64,000 bases of DNA from Salinimicrobium sp049680855. Lineage in GTDB: Bacteria; Bacteroidota; Bacteroidia; Flavobacteriales; Flavobacteriaceae. This document shows positions 24,968 to 33,907 of the stretch, one piece after another. The notes beneath the pieces were generated by a model. The model searched no databases. It was not told the origin of the DNA and worked only from the letters and a program-made list of their open reading frames with translations. The stretch is taken from the NCBI RefSeq assembly GCF_049680855.1, contig NZ_JBMPGS010000005.1:168823-232822 (forward strand), given 5' to 3'. The number at the start of each line of letters is the position of its first letter. The first letter of the stretch is position 1. The translations under genes and the position numbers were made by a program.

Positions 24968-27817
24968 ATGAATACAACTTCTTTTGCCCTGCGACACATA
25001 GGTCCCAAAGAAAATGACCTTCCAGAAATGTTAAAAGCAGTTGGTGTAGATTCTCTAGACCAGCTTATCTACGAAACGCTCCCAGATGACATTCGTTTAA
25101 AAAAGGATTTGGAGCTCGCTCCTGCAATGAGCGAAAACGAATATATCTCCCACAGCATTGCTTTAGCTGCCAAAAATAAAATTTTTAAAACTTATATTGG
25201 GTTAGGCTATCACGAATCTGTCACTCCGCCAGTAATTCAAAGGAACATTTTAGAGAATCCGGGGTGGTATACTGCTTACACGCCTTACCAGGCAGAGATC
25301 GCCCAGGGAAGACTGGAAGCTTTACTGAATTTCCAAACGGTCATTGCAGATCTTACCGGAATGGAGCTTGCAAATGCTTCCCTTCTTGACGAGTCTACTG
25401 CTGCCGGGGAAGCTATGTCTTTGCTTTATTCCGTAAGAAGTCGTGCTCAGAAGAAAAGTGAGGTAAATAAATTCTTTGTTTCTGAAGAAGTTTTGCCGCA
25501 AACCATTGATGTATTAAAGTCAAGGGCGCTTCCATTAGATATCGAGTTAGTTATAGGAAATCATGAAGAATTTGATTTTTCAGATAAGTTCTTTGGTGCA
25601 TTTCTACAGTATCCGGGAAAGTTAGGACAGGTTTTTAACTACGAAGAATTTGTAGCACAGGCAAAAGATGCAGAAATCAAAGTTGCTGTTGCAGCCGATA
25701 TTTTAAGTCTTGTAAAATTGAAAGCCCCGGGAGAATTTGGAGTTGATGTGGTGGTGGGAACTACACAACGCTTCGGAATCCCGTTAGGCTACGGTGGTCC
25801 TCACGCAGCTTACTTCGCCACCCGTGAAGAATTTAAGCGCAGCATCCCCGGAAGGATCATTGGTGCCACTAAAGACATGGATGGTAACCTTGCTTTAAGA
25901 ATGGCGCTGCAAACAAGGGAGCAACACATTAAAAGAGATAAAGCAACTTCAAATATTTGTACTGCCCAAGTACTCCTTGCAGTAATGGCCGGAATGTATG
26001 CTGTATATCACGGACCAAAAGGACTGAAATTTATTGCAAACAAAGTACATAAATCGGCAGTAACGCTTGCTGAGAAATTGGATGAACTTGGATTTCCACA
26101 GCTTAACTCAGCCTTTTTCGATACAATTCTTATAAAAGCCGATGCGCAGAAAATAAAAGCTGCTGCTGAAGCAAAAGAAGTAAATTTCTATTATCCTTCT
26201 TCAGAAACTGTTGCTATTTCCCTTAACGAAGCAACCAATATTGATGATCTTAATAAGGTCCTGGAAATATTTTCTGAAGTCGCCGAAAAAGAAACTGAAA
26301 AGATTTCTGCCCTTTCTGAAGAGAATAAAATTCCTGAAGCGATAGAACGAAAAACCACCTTCCTTCAAAATGATGTTTTCAACTCCTATCATTCGGAAAC
26401 AGAGTTGATGCGATACATTAAAAAACTGGAAAGAAAAGACCTTTCCCTTAACCATTCCATGATCGCGCTGGGTTCCTGTACCATGAAACTCAACGCTGCA
26501 GCCGAAATGTTGCCAATCAGTTATCCGCAGTGGGGAAATATTCACCCATTTGTACCGCTTGACCAGGCCGAAGGTTATCAAATCGTGCTAAAAAGACTGG
26601 AACAACAATTAAATAAGATTACCGGATTTGCCGCAACTTCGCTTCAACCAAACTCTGGCGCACAGGGTGAACTTGCCGGACTTATGGTAATTAGAGCATA
26701 TCATGAATCTCGTGGTGATTCTCATCGTAATATTTGTCTTATTCCTTCCTCTGCCCATGGAACCAACCCTGCTTCTGCAGTAATGGCAGGAATGAAAGTG
26801 GTGGTTACCAAAGCTTCAGAAAACGGAAACATTGATGTGGATGACCTTCGGGAAAAAGCACTAAAGCACAAAGATAATCTGGCTGCTTTAATGGTTACTT
26901 ATCCTTCCACTCACGGCGTTTTTGAGTCTGCCATTCGCGAGATCACACAGATTATTCATGACAACGGCGGACAGGTTTATATGGACGGTGCGAACATGAA
27001 CGCACAGGTGGGACTCACAAATCCCGGAAGAATCGGCGCCGATGTTTGCCACCTCAACCTTCATAAAACATTTGCCATTCCGCATGGCGGTGGTGGACCC
27101 GGAGTTGGGCCAATTTGCGTGGCACCTCAGCTTGTGCCATTCCTTCCGGGTAACCCGGTAATCCCAACAGGTGGCGAGGAAGCCATTCCGGCAATTTCTG
27201 CAGCACCATGGGGGTCGGCTTTGGTTTGTTTGATCTCTTACGCCTATATTACTATGCTGGGCAGCGAAGGTTTAAAAAAGGCTACTCAATATGCCATTTT
27301 AAACGCTAATTATATAAAAGCACGACTGGAGGAAAACAACCAGTTCAAAACCCTTTACAGTGGAGAGCGCGGTCGTGCAGCTCACGAAATGATTCTTGAT
27401 TGTCGCCCTTTTAAAGCAAAAGGAATTGAAATTACAGATATTGCAAAAAGGCTTATTGATTATGGTTTCCATTCTCCAACGGTTTCCTTCCCCGTGGCCG
27501 GTACCTTGATGATCGAACCTACCGAAAGTGAAAGCAAAGCTGAATTGGATCGGTTTTGCGATGCTTTACTTTCTATCAAGAGGGAAATCGATGAAGTAGA
27601 GGAAGGAGATTCCAACAACGTCCTCAAAAATGCACCGCATACCTTACAAATGTTGACTTCAGATGAGTGGAACCTGCCTTACAATCGCGAAAAAGCCGCT
27701 TATCCGCTGGAATATTTGCGTGACAACAAATTCTGGCCTTCTGTACGACGAGTAGATGATGCACTCGGCGACCGAAATCTTATTTGTACCTGTGCTCCTA
27801 TTGAGGAATATATGTAA
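24968..27817 (+). CDS. gcvP: Glycine dehydrogenase (decarboxylating), glycine cleavage P protein
   Basis: A full-length 949-residue fused P protein (alpha and beta halves on one chain) of the glycine cleavage system. It decarboxylates glycine and transfers the aminomethyl group to lipoylated H protein. The PLP site is HLNLHKTFAIPHGGGGPG, with Lys700 as the Schiff-base residue. The N-terminal half starts with FALRHIGPKENDLPEML and carries YTPYQAEIAQGRLEALLNFQT. gcvH and gcvT are not in the window, as is usual in this group. A weak -7-like box (TAATTTCG) lies about 30 bases upstream. A terminator containing the dispersed palindrome follows. Confidence 0.97.
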   Translation: MNTTSFALRHIGPKENDLPEMLKAVGVDSLDQLIYETLPDDIRLKKDLELAPAMSENEYISHSIALAAKNKIFKTYIGLGYHESVTPPVIQRNILENPGWYTAYTPYQAEIAQGRLEALLNFQTVIADLTGMELANASLLDESTAAGEAMSLLYSVRSRAQKKSEVNKFFVSEEVLPQTIDVLKSRALPLDIELVIGNHEEFDFSDKFFGAFLQYPGKLGQVFNYEEFVAQAKDAEIKVAVAADILSLVKLKAPGEFGVDVVVGTTQRFGIPLGYGGPHAAYFATREEFKRSIPGRIIGATKDMDGNLALRMALQTREQHIKRDKATSNICTAQVLLAVMAGMYAVYHGPKGLKFIANKVHKSAVTLAEKLDELGFPQLNSAFFDTILIKADAQKIKAAAEAKEVNFYYPSSETVAISLNEATNIDDLNKVLEIFSEVAEKETEKISALSEENKIPEAIERKTTFLQNDVFNSYHSETELMRYIKKLERKDLSLNHSMIALGSCTMKLNAAAEMLPISYPQWGNIHPFVPLDQAEGYQIVLKRLEQQLNKITGFAATSLQPNSGAQGELAGLMVIRAYHESRGDSHRNICLIPSSAHGTNPASAVMAGMKVVVTKASENGNIDVDDLREKALKHKDNLAALMVTYPSTHGVFESAIREITQIIHDNGGQVYMDGANMNAQVGLTNPGRIGADVCHLNLHKTFAIPHGGGGPGVGPICVAPQLVPFLPGNPVIPTGGEEAIPAISAAPWGSALVCLISYAYITMLGSEGLKKATQYAILNANYIKARLEENNQFKTLYSGERGRAAHEMILDCRPFKAKGIEITDIAKRLIDYGFHSPTVSFPVAGTLMIEPTESESKAELDRFCDALLSIKREIDEVEEGDSNNVLKNAPHTLQMLTSDEWNLPYNREKAAYPLEYLRDNKFWPSVRRVDDALGDRNLICTCAPIEEYM

Positions 27818-27837
27818 GTAGAGATTTAAATAGTAAG

Positions 27838-27870
27838 AGCCTCCAAAAATGACATTTTGGAGGCTTTTTT
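27838..27870 (+). terminator. Terminator after gcvP, with the dispersed palindrome forming its stem
   Basis: AGCCTCCAAAA pairs with TTTTGGAGGCT, followed by a T-run. The stem and loop contain an exact AAAATGACATTTT. Confidence 0.88.
27846..27858. repeat. Dispersed palindrome AAAATGNCATTTT, exact
   Basis: The site reads AAAATGACATTTT inside the gcvP terminator, so here it doubles as RNA stem sequence. Confidence 0.6.
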
Positions 27871-27991
27871 CGCTTATACTTCTTAACCATTATTTAACAG
27901 AAACTCTTTATTTTATCATAATTTATAATGACTCAATAAGATGGGAAGTCTTTGTTGCGAATTCAATAAAACTGAATTTTTATCGCAGCAA

Positions 27992-28026
27992 TTTGTTTAT
28001 TCATGCCCTTGGTTTTATTAATTTTG
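27992..28026 (+). promoter_or_regulatory. Bacteroidota-type promoter for the FabH-like gene
   Basis: TTTG at 27992-27995 and an exact -7 box TAATTTTG at 28019-28026 are separated by 23 bases, slightly more than usual. The -7 box lies 26 bases before the ATG. Confidence 0.5.
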
Positions 28027-28052
28027 AGTAGTTTACCCCAAGAATTATTGTT

Positions 28053-29111
28053 ATGAGTATCAAAATTACAGGGATTGGAAGTTTCATTCCCGGCAAGATC
28101 GAAAAGAATTCAGATTTTCATGAACATGAATTTCTGAACCTGGATGGCACAGGCTTCAATCAGCCCAATACTGTCATTATAGAAAAATTCAAAGCGATCA
28201 CAGGTATAGCAGAAAGAAGATACATCACCAACGATCTTACAAATTCTGACATCGCTTTCTTCGCTGCTGAAAAAGCCATTTTGGACGCAGGAATAAATCC
28301 GGAGGAACTGGATTATTTGATCGTAGCCCATAATTATGGCGACGTTTCTCACAACCAGATGCAGAGCGATACTGTGCCAAGTATTGCCACGAGGGTAAAG
28401 CAAAAGCTGAAAATCAAAAATCCAAAATGTGTTGCCTACGATATACTTTTTGGCTGCCCGGGCTGGGTGGAAGCAGTGATACAGGCAAATGCATTCATCA
28501 AAGCCGGAATAGCAAAAAAATGCCTCGTTATAGGTTCTGAAACTCTTTCGAGGGTCGTCGATAAGCACGACAGAGATTCCATGATCTATTCAGATGGTGC
28601 GGGTGCAACAGTTATTGAAACAACAGACCAGCTGGGCGGAATCCTCGCTCACGAAAGCGCCACCCATGCTCTGGAAGAAGGAAATTATATCTACTTCGGA
28701 AAATCAAATAACCCTTCTATTTCCGAAGAAAGACGCTACATCAAAATGCATGGCCGCAAAATTTACGAATTTGCCTTAAGCAAAGTGCCCGAAGCCATGA
28801 AATTATGCCTTGAAAAAAGTGGCGTGCCCATAGAAAACCTTAAAAAAATCCTCATACACCAGGCCAACGAGAAAATGGACGAAGCCATTGTCAAGAGGTT
28901 CTACAAACTTTTCGGTCAAAAAGTTCCTGAAGGAATTATGCCCATGAGCATTGATAAATTGGGAAATAGCAGTGTAGCCACCGTGCCCACTTTGCTTGAT
29001 CTTATTGTAAAAGGCCAAATGCAAGATCAGGAAATTGTACCCGGCGATGTTATCATGCTGGCCAGCGTTGGCGCGGGAATGAATGTTAACTGCATAGTTT
29101 ACAAGTGCTAA
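28053..29111 (+). CDS. 3-oxoacyl-ACP synthase III (FabH)-like ketosynthase
   Basis: A 352-residue thiolase-fold condensing enzyme. The catalytic cysteine is Cys135 in ILFGCPGWVEAV, the histidine lies in ILIHQANEKMDEA (about 268-280), and the asparagine in LGNSSVATVPT. It has an insertion near the N-terminus (FHEHEFLNLDGTGF) that differs from housekeeping FabH, so it may use another acyl starter. The following methyltransferase gene starts one base after its stop, implying coexpression. It could initiate fatty-acid synthesis or serve a specialised lipid pathway; the sequence does not decide. Confidence 0.85.
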   Translation: MSIKITGIGSFIPGKIEKNSDFHEHEFLNLDGTGFNQPNTVIIEKFKAITGIAERRYITNDLTNSDIAFFAAEKAILDAGINPEELDYLIVAHNYGDVSHNQMQSDTVPSIATRVKQKLKIKNPKCVAYDILFGCPGWVEAVIQANAFIKAGIAKKCLVIGSETLSRVVDKHDRDSMIYSDGAGATVIETTDQLGGILAHESATHALEEGNYIYFGKSNNPSISEERRYIKMHGRKIYEFALSKVPEAMKLCLEKSGVPIENLKKILIHQANEKMDEAIVKRFYKLFGQKVPEGIMPMSIDKLGNSSVATVPTLLDLIVKGQMQDQEIVPGDVIMLASVGAGMNVNCIVYKC

Positions 29112-29112
29112 C

Positions 29113-29634
29113 ATGTACGAAGACAATTTTCCTGATAAGCGCTTTAAACATACCCTCGAATTTTTACAGCAGGTAGCCCCTGCTCCCGCTCAAATCCTGG
29201 ATCTTGGGGTTGAAAACCCTTTTTCTGAAATTATGAAAAAAGAGGGTTACAAAGTTACAAATACCAGTGGCGAAGATTTAGATTTTCATCCTGAAGCGGT
29301 AAAAAACACAGAGGCTGAAATTGTCACTGCTTTTGAAATCTTCGAACATCTGCTGGCTCCTTTTAATGTTCTTAAGGAGATAAAAGCAGATAAACTCGTA
29401 GCCACCGTGCCTTTGAAATTGTGGTTCGCTCCTGCCTACCGTAGCAAAACAGACAAATGGGATCGTCATTTTCATGAATTTGAAGACTGGCAATTTGATT
29501 GGCTTCTGGAAAAAACCGGTTGGGAAATTAAAGCACGCAAAAAGTGGACAAATCCTGTTAATAAAGTTGGTTTTCGGCCCCTACTCCGAAAGTTCACTCC
29601 ACGCTACTATGCCGTCTACGCCGAGAGAAAATAA
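29113..29634 (+). CDS. Class I SAM-dependent methyltransferase-like protein
   Basis: A 173-residue protein with the outline of a Rossmann methyltransferase. The first strand is ILDLGVENPFSEIM, where the usual GxGxG is degenerate (only one Gly). The acidic strand-2 end may be SGEDLDF, and EIFEHLLAPFNVLKEI matches the motif after strand 4 common in type 11 methyltransferases. The C-terminal half includes HFHEFEDWQFDWLLEKTGWEI. The degenerate SAM loop leaves catalytic activity uncertain. The ATG follows the FabH-like stop by one base. A palindrome copy lies eight bases after its stop. Confidence 0.75.
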   Translation: MYEDNFPDKRFKHTLEFLQQVAPAPAQILDLGVENPFSEIMKKEGYKVTNTSGEDLDFHPEAVKNTEAEIVTAFEIFEHLLAPFNVLKEIKADKLVATVPLKLWFAPAYRSKTDKWDRHFHEFEDWQFDWLLEKTGWEIKARKKWTNPVNKVGFRPLLRKFTPRYYAVYAERK

Positions 29635-29641
29635 CCATTCA

Positions 29642-29654
29642 AAAATGACATTTT
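29642..29654. repeat. Dispersed palindrome AAAATGNCATTTT, exact
   Basis: The site reads AAAATGACATTTT in the intergenic space just after the methyltransferase stop codon. It is not followed by a T-run, so it is not an obvious terminator. Confidence 0.6.
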
Positions 29655-29773
29655 GAAGAGGCTTTCTCACGGAATTTATTCTTTTCTCAATTTATCTTTT
29701 CTCTTTACAGCAACCCTTGAGAAGTGCCTGGCGAAGATCAGGAACCAAGATGGAATTTATGTAAATTAGCTGC

Positions 29774-29786
29774 AAAATCTCATTTT
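29774..29786. repeat. Dispersed palindrome, one mismatch, overlapping a TTG start
   Basis: The site reads AAAATCTCATTTT; the last T is the first base of the TTG start codon of the glycosyltransferase gene. Confidence 0.45.
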
Positions 29787-30634
29787 TGGATATCTACATC
29801 GTCATTCCCGCCCACAACGAAGCATCTTTTATTGATCAAACTTTGCAATCACTTGCAGCGCAAACCCTGCTTCCGAAGAAAATTGTGGTGGTAGACGATC
29901 AATCTTATGATGAGACTTCAGCAATTGTTTTATCTTTTGCTGAAAAATACAATTTCATTTCTCTTGTGAAAACAAAATCCTCTGAAGCTCATTTGCCCGG
30001 CAGTAAAGTGGTAAATGCTTTTTACAAAGGTTTTGAAACATTAAACGACAGTTACGATATCATCTGTAAGTTTGATGCCGACCTTATTTTTCCGAAGAAT
30101 TATTTAGAAAAAATTTCAAATTACTTCAAAGCTGATCCAAAATCGGGCATGGCAGGAGGTTTTTGCCATATCCTTAATAATGATAAATGGGAACAGGAAA
30201 AACTAACCGGGAAAGATCACATTCGGGGTGCTTTAAAAGCCTATAGAAAAGAATGTTTTAAAGAAATTGGCGGTTTGAAACCTTCAATGGGATGGGACAC
30301 CGTAGACGAATTGTTAGCGCAATATCACGGCTGGAAAATAATTACAGATGCTTCTTTGGCCGTGAAACACCTGAGGCCGACAGGATTCACCTACAACAAA
30401 GCCGCAAAATTAAAACAGGGAGAGGCATTTTATAAACTTAGGTACGGTTTGCTCATCACATTGATTGCTTCGGCAAAACTCGCGCTGAAAAAAGGAAAAA
30501 AATCCTTACTAAAAGATTACATGCAGGGCTATTATCATGCAAAAGCCGAAAATATGCCCTTCCTGGTCTCCAAAAAAGAAGGAGCCTTCATTAGAAGGCT
30601 CCGTTATAAAAAAATGCTCTCCAAAATCTTCTGA
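29786..30634 (+). CDS. Family 2 glycosyltransferase, TTG start
   Basis: A 282-residue GT-A fold glycosyltransferase. The N-terminal IVIPAHNEASFIDQTLQSL and VVVDDQSYDET motifs bind the nucleotide sugar; the metal-binding site is KFDADLIFP (DxD-like), and MGWDTVDELL supplies a likely catalytic acid. The C-terminal region is basic (KKGKKSLLKDY). No ATG exists between the upstream in-frame TAA (29762-29764) and the conserved N-terminus, so TTG at 29786 is the probable start. It lies 151 bases after the methyltransferase gene on the same strand and may belong to the same surface-lipid or glycan pathway. Confidence 0.85.
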   Translation: MDIYIVIPAHNEASFIDQTLQSLAAQTLLPKKIVVVDDQSYDETSAIVLSFAEKYNFISLVKTKSSEAHLPGSKVVNAFYKGFETLNDSYDIICKFDADLIFPKNYLEKISNYFKADPKSGMAGGFCHILNNDKWEQEKLTGKDHIRGALKAYRKECFKEIGGLKPSMGWDTVDELLAQYHGWKIITDASLAVKHLRPTGFTYNKAAKLKQGEAFYKLRYGLLITLIASAKLALKKGKKSLLKDYMQGYYHAKAENMPFLVSKKEGAFIRRLRYKKMLSKIF

Positions 30635-30635
30635 A

Positions 30636-30648
30636 AAAATGCTATTTT
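30636..30648. repeat. Dispersed palindrome, one mismatch, overlapping a stop codon
   Basis: The site reads AAAATGCTATTTT. On the minus strand the mismatch creates the TAG stop (30642-30644) of the alkaline phosphatase gene, as at the hpt-adk stop. Confidence 0.5.
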
Positions 30649-32291
30649 TCGATCGCCATTAATAAAGGTTCTCCTGTAGCTCCATTAGGAAAAGGGATTC
30701 CCAACAGCGTCGAAATAGTAGGAGCAATATCTGTAATGCTCACTCTTTCGGCAGAACTTCCCTGATTAATTCCGTTACCAAACAAGATAAGCGGCGCATG
30801 AGTATCGTAATTTTGTCCGCTGCCGTGCGTAGAACCTGTTCGGGAATAGGATATAACCGAAGGATCTAAAACCAGAATCACATCTCCACTTCTTTTTTGA
30901 TGATATCCCATATCGATCAAAGCATCCATGCCACGGGTGAAGGTTGTCGCCTCCAGCTGGCTACGGGTGTAAACCTTATTAATCATTTCATACTGCAGAC
31001 TGTAATGAGCTATTGCTTCTTCCACTTCTTCGAAACTTATATCTTCTGCCAAAAGCTTTTCATAATCAAAAAACAGCTGATTATTTGAAACATTTAAAAT
31101 GATGTCATCTACACCAAACCGCTTAAGAAGAAAATCTTCTACCGAAGAAATGTAATCTCCAAAATCAAAATATCCAGCCGGGATCTTCACAGATTCCAGG
31201 TAAGATGGAACATGCACCCCACCATGATCTGAAGTAAGAAACACCGTGTAATTTCCTTTACCAACTTTTTCGTCCAAAGCATCTAACAGTCTTTTTATAT
31301 CCTGATCCAGGCGCAAATAAGTATCTTCAATTTCTTTGGAATTCACTCCGAAGTTATGACCTACATAATCTGTTGAGGAAAAGCTAAGAGTTAATACATC
31401 TGTTATTTCATCCTGCCCTAAATCTTCCCCGTCAATTGCGGCAAGTGCAAAATCAAGCGTTAGGCTGTTTCCAAAAGGAGTAGCTTTAATAATCTCATAC
31501 CCTCCGTTTTTAGCGCTTAAATCCTTCAGATTATAGGGAAAAGCCGCTGTTTCCTGACCTCTAAATCCGCCTTCATATTCATTGGCATCACTACCGCTCT
31601 CTGTATAAGTGGAGATGTCGTGAAGCGGTTCCCATGTTTTAAAGTAGGAATCTGCTTTTCCGGAAGCATTAAAATCTTTTACCCATTGAGGCAGATCATT
31701 TCGATAGTAGGAACTGGTGATCCACTTACCTTCAACCTGCCCATGGAACCAGTATGCAGCATTTGCAGCATGTCCCGCAGGTAAGATAGATCCGCGATCT
31801 TTAAGTGCCACACCAATAGTCTTTCCTTTTAGCTGAGTATGGAGACGGTTTTCATCTGCGAAAGTAGTGGTCAACATTCTATGCGGAGACATTTTCCCCG
31901 CAGAAGAAGTTGTACCTACAGGTTCAACTGAATCGTCACCTGCACAGTAAACACTTTCACGTTCAAACTTATTGTACCAGTTGTTTCCTATAATCCCATG
32001 ACTCTCTGGTGTCGCACCGGTATGTACCGAAGCATGTCCCGGGCCGGTATAGGTTGGAATATAATTGAAATGTGCATTTTTAAAGTTGAAGCCTTTCCCA
32101 ACGAGTCTTTTGAAACCTCCATCCCCAAATTTACTATAGAAGCGGGTAATGTAGTCGTACCTCATTTGATCTACAACTACACCTACCACCAGTTTGGGGT
32201 TGGAATGCAATGCTTCTTCGTCCGCTCTTTTCTGGGCAATAGCGGAATTACTTAAGAAAATGGTAAGGACCAATAAACAAATTTGTTTCAT
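30642..32291 (-). CDS. pafA: PafA-type alkaline phosphatase
   Basis: A 549-residue exported phosphatase of the alkaline phosphatase superfamily. It has a signal peptide (ending SAIAQ). The zinc ligand Asp41 lies in DQMRYD, the nucleophile Thr82 in TYTGPGHASVHTG, and Asn103 in GNNWY 21 residues later. Lys164 and Arg166 in LKDRGS match the Lys-x-Arg pair of PafA phosphomonoesterases. SDHGGVH near residue 354 provides further metal ligands. It is probably periplasmic and releases phosphate from monoesters. A -7 box precedes it at 32311-32318. The gene ends inside a palindrome variant shared with the convergent glycosyltransferase region. Confidence 0.92.
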   Translation of the reverse strand: MKQICLLVLTIFLSNSAIAQKRADEEALHSNPKLVVGVVVDQMRYDYITRFYSKFGDGGFKRLVGKGFNFKNAHFNYIPTYTGPGHASVHTGATPESHGIIGNNWYNKFERESVYCAGDDSVEPVGTTSSAGKMSPHRMLTTTFADENRLHTQLKGKTIGVALKDRGSILPAGHAANAAYWFHGQVEGKWITSSYYRNDLPQWVKDFNASGKADSYFKTWEPLHDISTYTESGSDANEYEGGFRGQETAAFPYNLKDLSAKNGGYEIIKATPFGNSLTLDFALAAIDGEDLGQDEITDVLTLSFSSTDYVGHNFGVNSKEIEDTYLRLDQDIKRLLDALDEKVGKGNYTVFLTSDHGGVHVPSYLESVKIPAGYFDFGDYISSVEDFLLKRFGVDDIILNVSNNQLFFDYEKLLAEDISFEEVEEAIAHYSLQYEMINKVYTRSQLEATTFTRGMDALIDMGYHQKRSGDVILVLDPSVISYSRTGSTHGSGQNYDTHAPLILFGNGINQGSSAERVSITDIAPTISTLLGIPFPNGATGEPLLMAIEK

Positions 32292-32310
32292 TTTTATTTA
32301 AATTTTATCC

Positions 32311-32318
32311 CAAAAATA
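32311..32318 (-). promoter_or_regulatory. Bacteroidota-type -7 promoter element for pafA
   Basis: The minus strand reads TATTTTTG, an exact TAnnTTTG, 19 bases before the ATG. No phosphate-regulon box was recognised upstream. Confidence 0.45.
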
Positions 32319-32402
32319 CCAATTATCCTGTAGTTAAAGTTTCCAGAAGGTTAAAATACTTTGCTTAAAAAAATTAGTATTTTAGCACTACAAAAAGTTG
32401 AA

Positions 32403-33140
32403 ATGAGTTACCTGCATTCTATTGGTGAATATGTATTAATGATAAAAGGGGTTTTTGGCCGCATGACCAAAGGATCGGTTCTAAGAAATCTCATTTTTAA
32501 AGAAATAGACGATCTGATAATAGGTTCCCTGGGAATTGTTTCTTTTATATCATTCTTTATTGGAGGCGTTGTTGCCATACAGACAGCCCTGAATCTTGAA
32601 AATCCCCTCATCCCGAAGACGCTTATCGCATTTGCGGCCCGGCAATCTGTCATTCTCGAGTTTGCTCCAACCTTCATCTCAATCATTATGGCTGGAAAAG
32701 TGGGCTCGTTTATCACTTCAAGCTTGGGAACTATGAGGGTAACCGAGCAAATTGATGCCTTGGAAGTAATGGGTATAAACTCTCTCAATTATCTGGTTTT
32801 CCCAAAGATCATTGCCATGCTCACTTATCCGTTTGTCATTGCAATTTCAATGTTTCTCGGTATTTTGGGTGCTTATACAGCCGGAGTGCTGGGAGGTTTT
32901 GTGTCCTCAGAAGATTTTATTTTGGGCCTACAGGATGAGTTCAACTCTTTTCACCTGGTTTATGCCTTTTTCAAGACTTTTCTGTTTGCTTTGATCCTTG
33001 CTACTGTACCAGCCTATCATGGATATTACATGAAGGGTGGAGCGCTTGAAGTTGGAGAGGCAAGTACCACGTCATTTGTATGGACGAGTGTGGTAATAAT
33101 CATTACGAATTACATCGTAACTCAGTTATTGTTAAGCTAA
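32403..33140 (+). CDS. mlaE: MlaE-family ABC transporter permease
   Basis: A 245-residue permease of the MlaE/YrbE type for phospholipid trafficking between membranes. The family signature appears as FIGGVVAIQTALNL, then FAPTFISIIMAGKVGSFITSSLGTMRVTEQIDALEVMGIN and LVFPKIIAMLTYPFV. Five or six membrane spans are visible. I start at the ATG at 32403; an in-frame TTG 14 codons upstream adds nothing family-like. The stop codon overlaps the ATG of the ATPase gene (TAATG), indicating coupling. The substrate-binding MlaD-like protein is not encoded here. Confidence 0.93.
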   Translation: MSYLHSIGEYVLMIKGVFGRMTKGSVLRNLIFKEIDDLIIGSLGIVSFISFFIGGVVAIQTALNLENPLIPKTLIAFAARQSVILEFAPTFISIIMAGKVGSFITSSLGTMRVTEQIDALEVMGINSLNYLVFPKIIAMLTYPFVIAISMFLGILGAYTAGVLGGFVSSEDFILGLQDEFNSFHLVYAFFKTFLFALILATVPAYHGYYMKGGALEVGEASTTSFVWTSVVIIITNYIVTQLLLS

Positions 33141-33907
33141 TGATAGAAGTAAAAGATATAAGAAAAGGCTTTGACGGTGAGGAAATTCTGAAAGGGATCA
33201 ATACTGTCTTTCCAAAAGGGCAAACCAATCTCATTATTGGACAATCGGGTTCTGGTAAAACGGTATTCCTGAAATGCTTGTTAGGATTATTTCGTCCTGA
33301 ACATGGCAAGATCGTTTACGATGGTGAACCTTATTCTTCTTTTTCCGATGAAGAACAAAGGGATTTAAGGCGTCAAATGGGAATGGTTTTCCAGGGAGGT
33401 GCATTGTTTGATTCCATGACCGTGGAAGAAAATGTAATGTTTCCGCTTAAAATGTTCACAAAGCAGCGCAAGAGCGAAATGATGAAGCGGGTGAAAGAAG
33501 TACTGGATCGCGTCAACCTTGCCGAAGCGCAACACCAAAAATTTCCTGCAGAAATAAGCGGGGGAATGCAGAAAAGGGTTTCAATTGCACGGGCGATCGT
33601 GAACCGTCCTAAATATCTTTTTTGTGATGAGCCTAACTCAGGACTAGACCCCAAGACAGCTACGGTAATTGATAATCTTATCCTCGAAATTACTCGAGAA
33701 TATGATATCACTACCGTGATCAATACGCACGACATGAATTCTGTGCTGGAAATTGGAGAAAAGATCGTTTTTCTTCAAAATGGAAAACTTGCCTGGGAAG
33801 GAGACAAAGATGTTATCTTTAAAACCGATAACGAGGCCGTGACCGACTTTGTTTATTCTTCAGATCTATTTCAAAAAGTAAGAAAGGCGCAGCTACAGGG
33901 TTTCTAG
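33140..33907 (+). CDS. mlaF: MlaF-type ABC transporter ATP-binding protein
   Basis: A 255-residue ATPase that powers the MlaE-type permease encoded immediately upstream. Walker A is GQSGSGKT (34-41), the Q-loop lies in GMVFQGGALFDS, the ABC signature is SGGMQKRVSIARAI, Walker B is YLFCDEPNSGLDP, and the switch His is in INTHDMNSV. The start overlaps the permease stop (33138-33140). The ORF can be extended 20 codons upstream but only inside the permease gene. Its TAG stop shares the palindrome CTAG with the stop of the convergent DUF389 gene. Confidence 0.94.
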   Translation: MIEVKDIRKGFDGEEILKGINTVFPKGQTNLIIGQSGSGKTVFLKCLLGLFRPEHGKIVYDGEPYSSFSDEEQRDLRRQMGMVFQGGALFDSMTVEENVMFPLKMFTKQRKSEMMKRVKEVLDRVNLAEAQHQKFPAEISGGMQKRVSIARAIVNRPKYLFCDEPNSGLDPKTATVIDNLILEITREYDITTVINTHDMNSVLEIGEKIVFLQNGKLAWEGDKDVIFKTDNEAVTDFVYSSDLFQKVRKAQLQGF

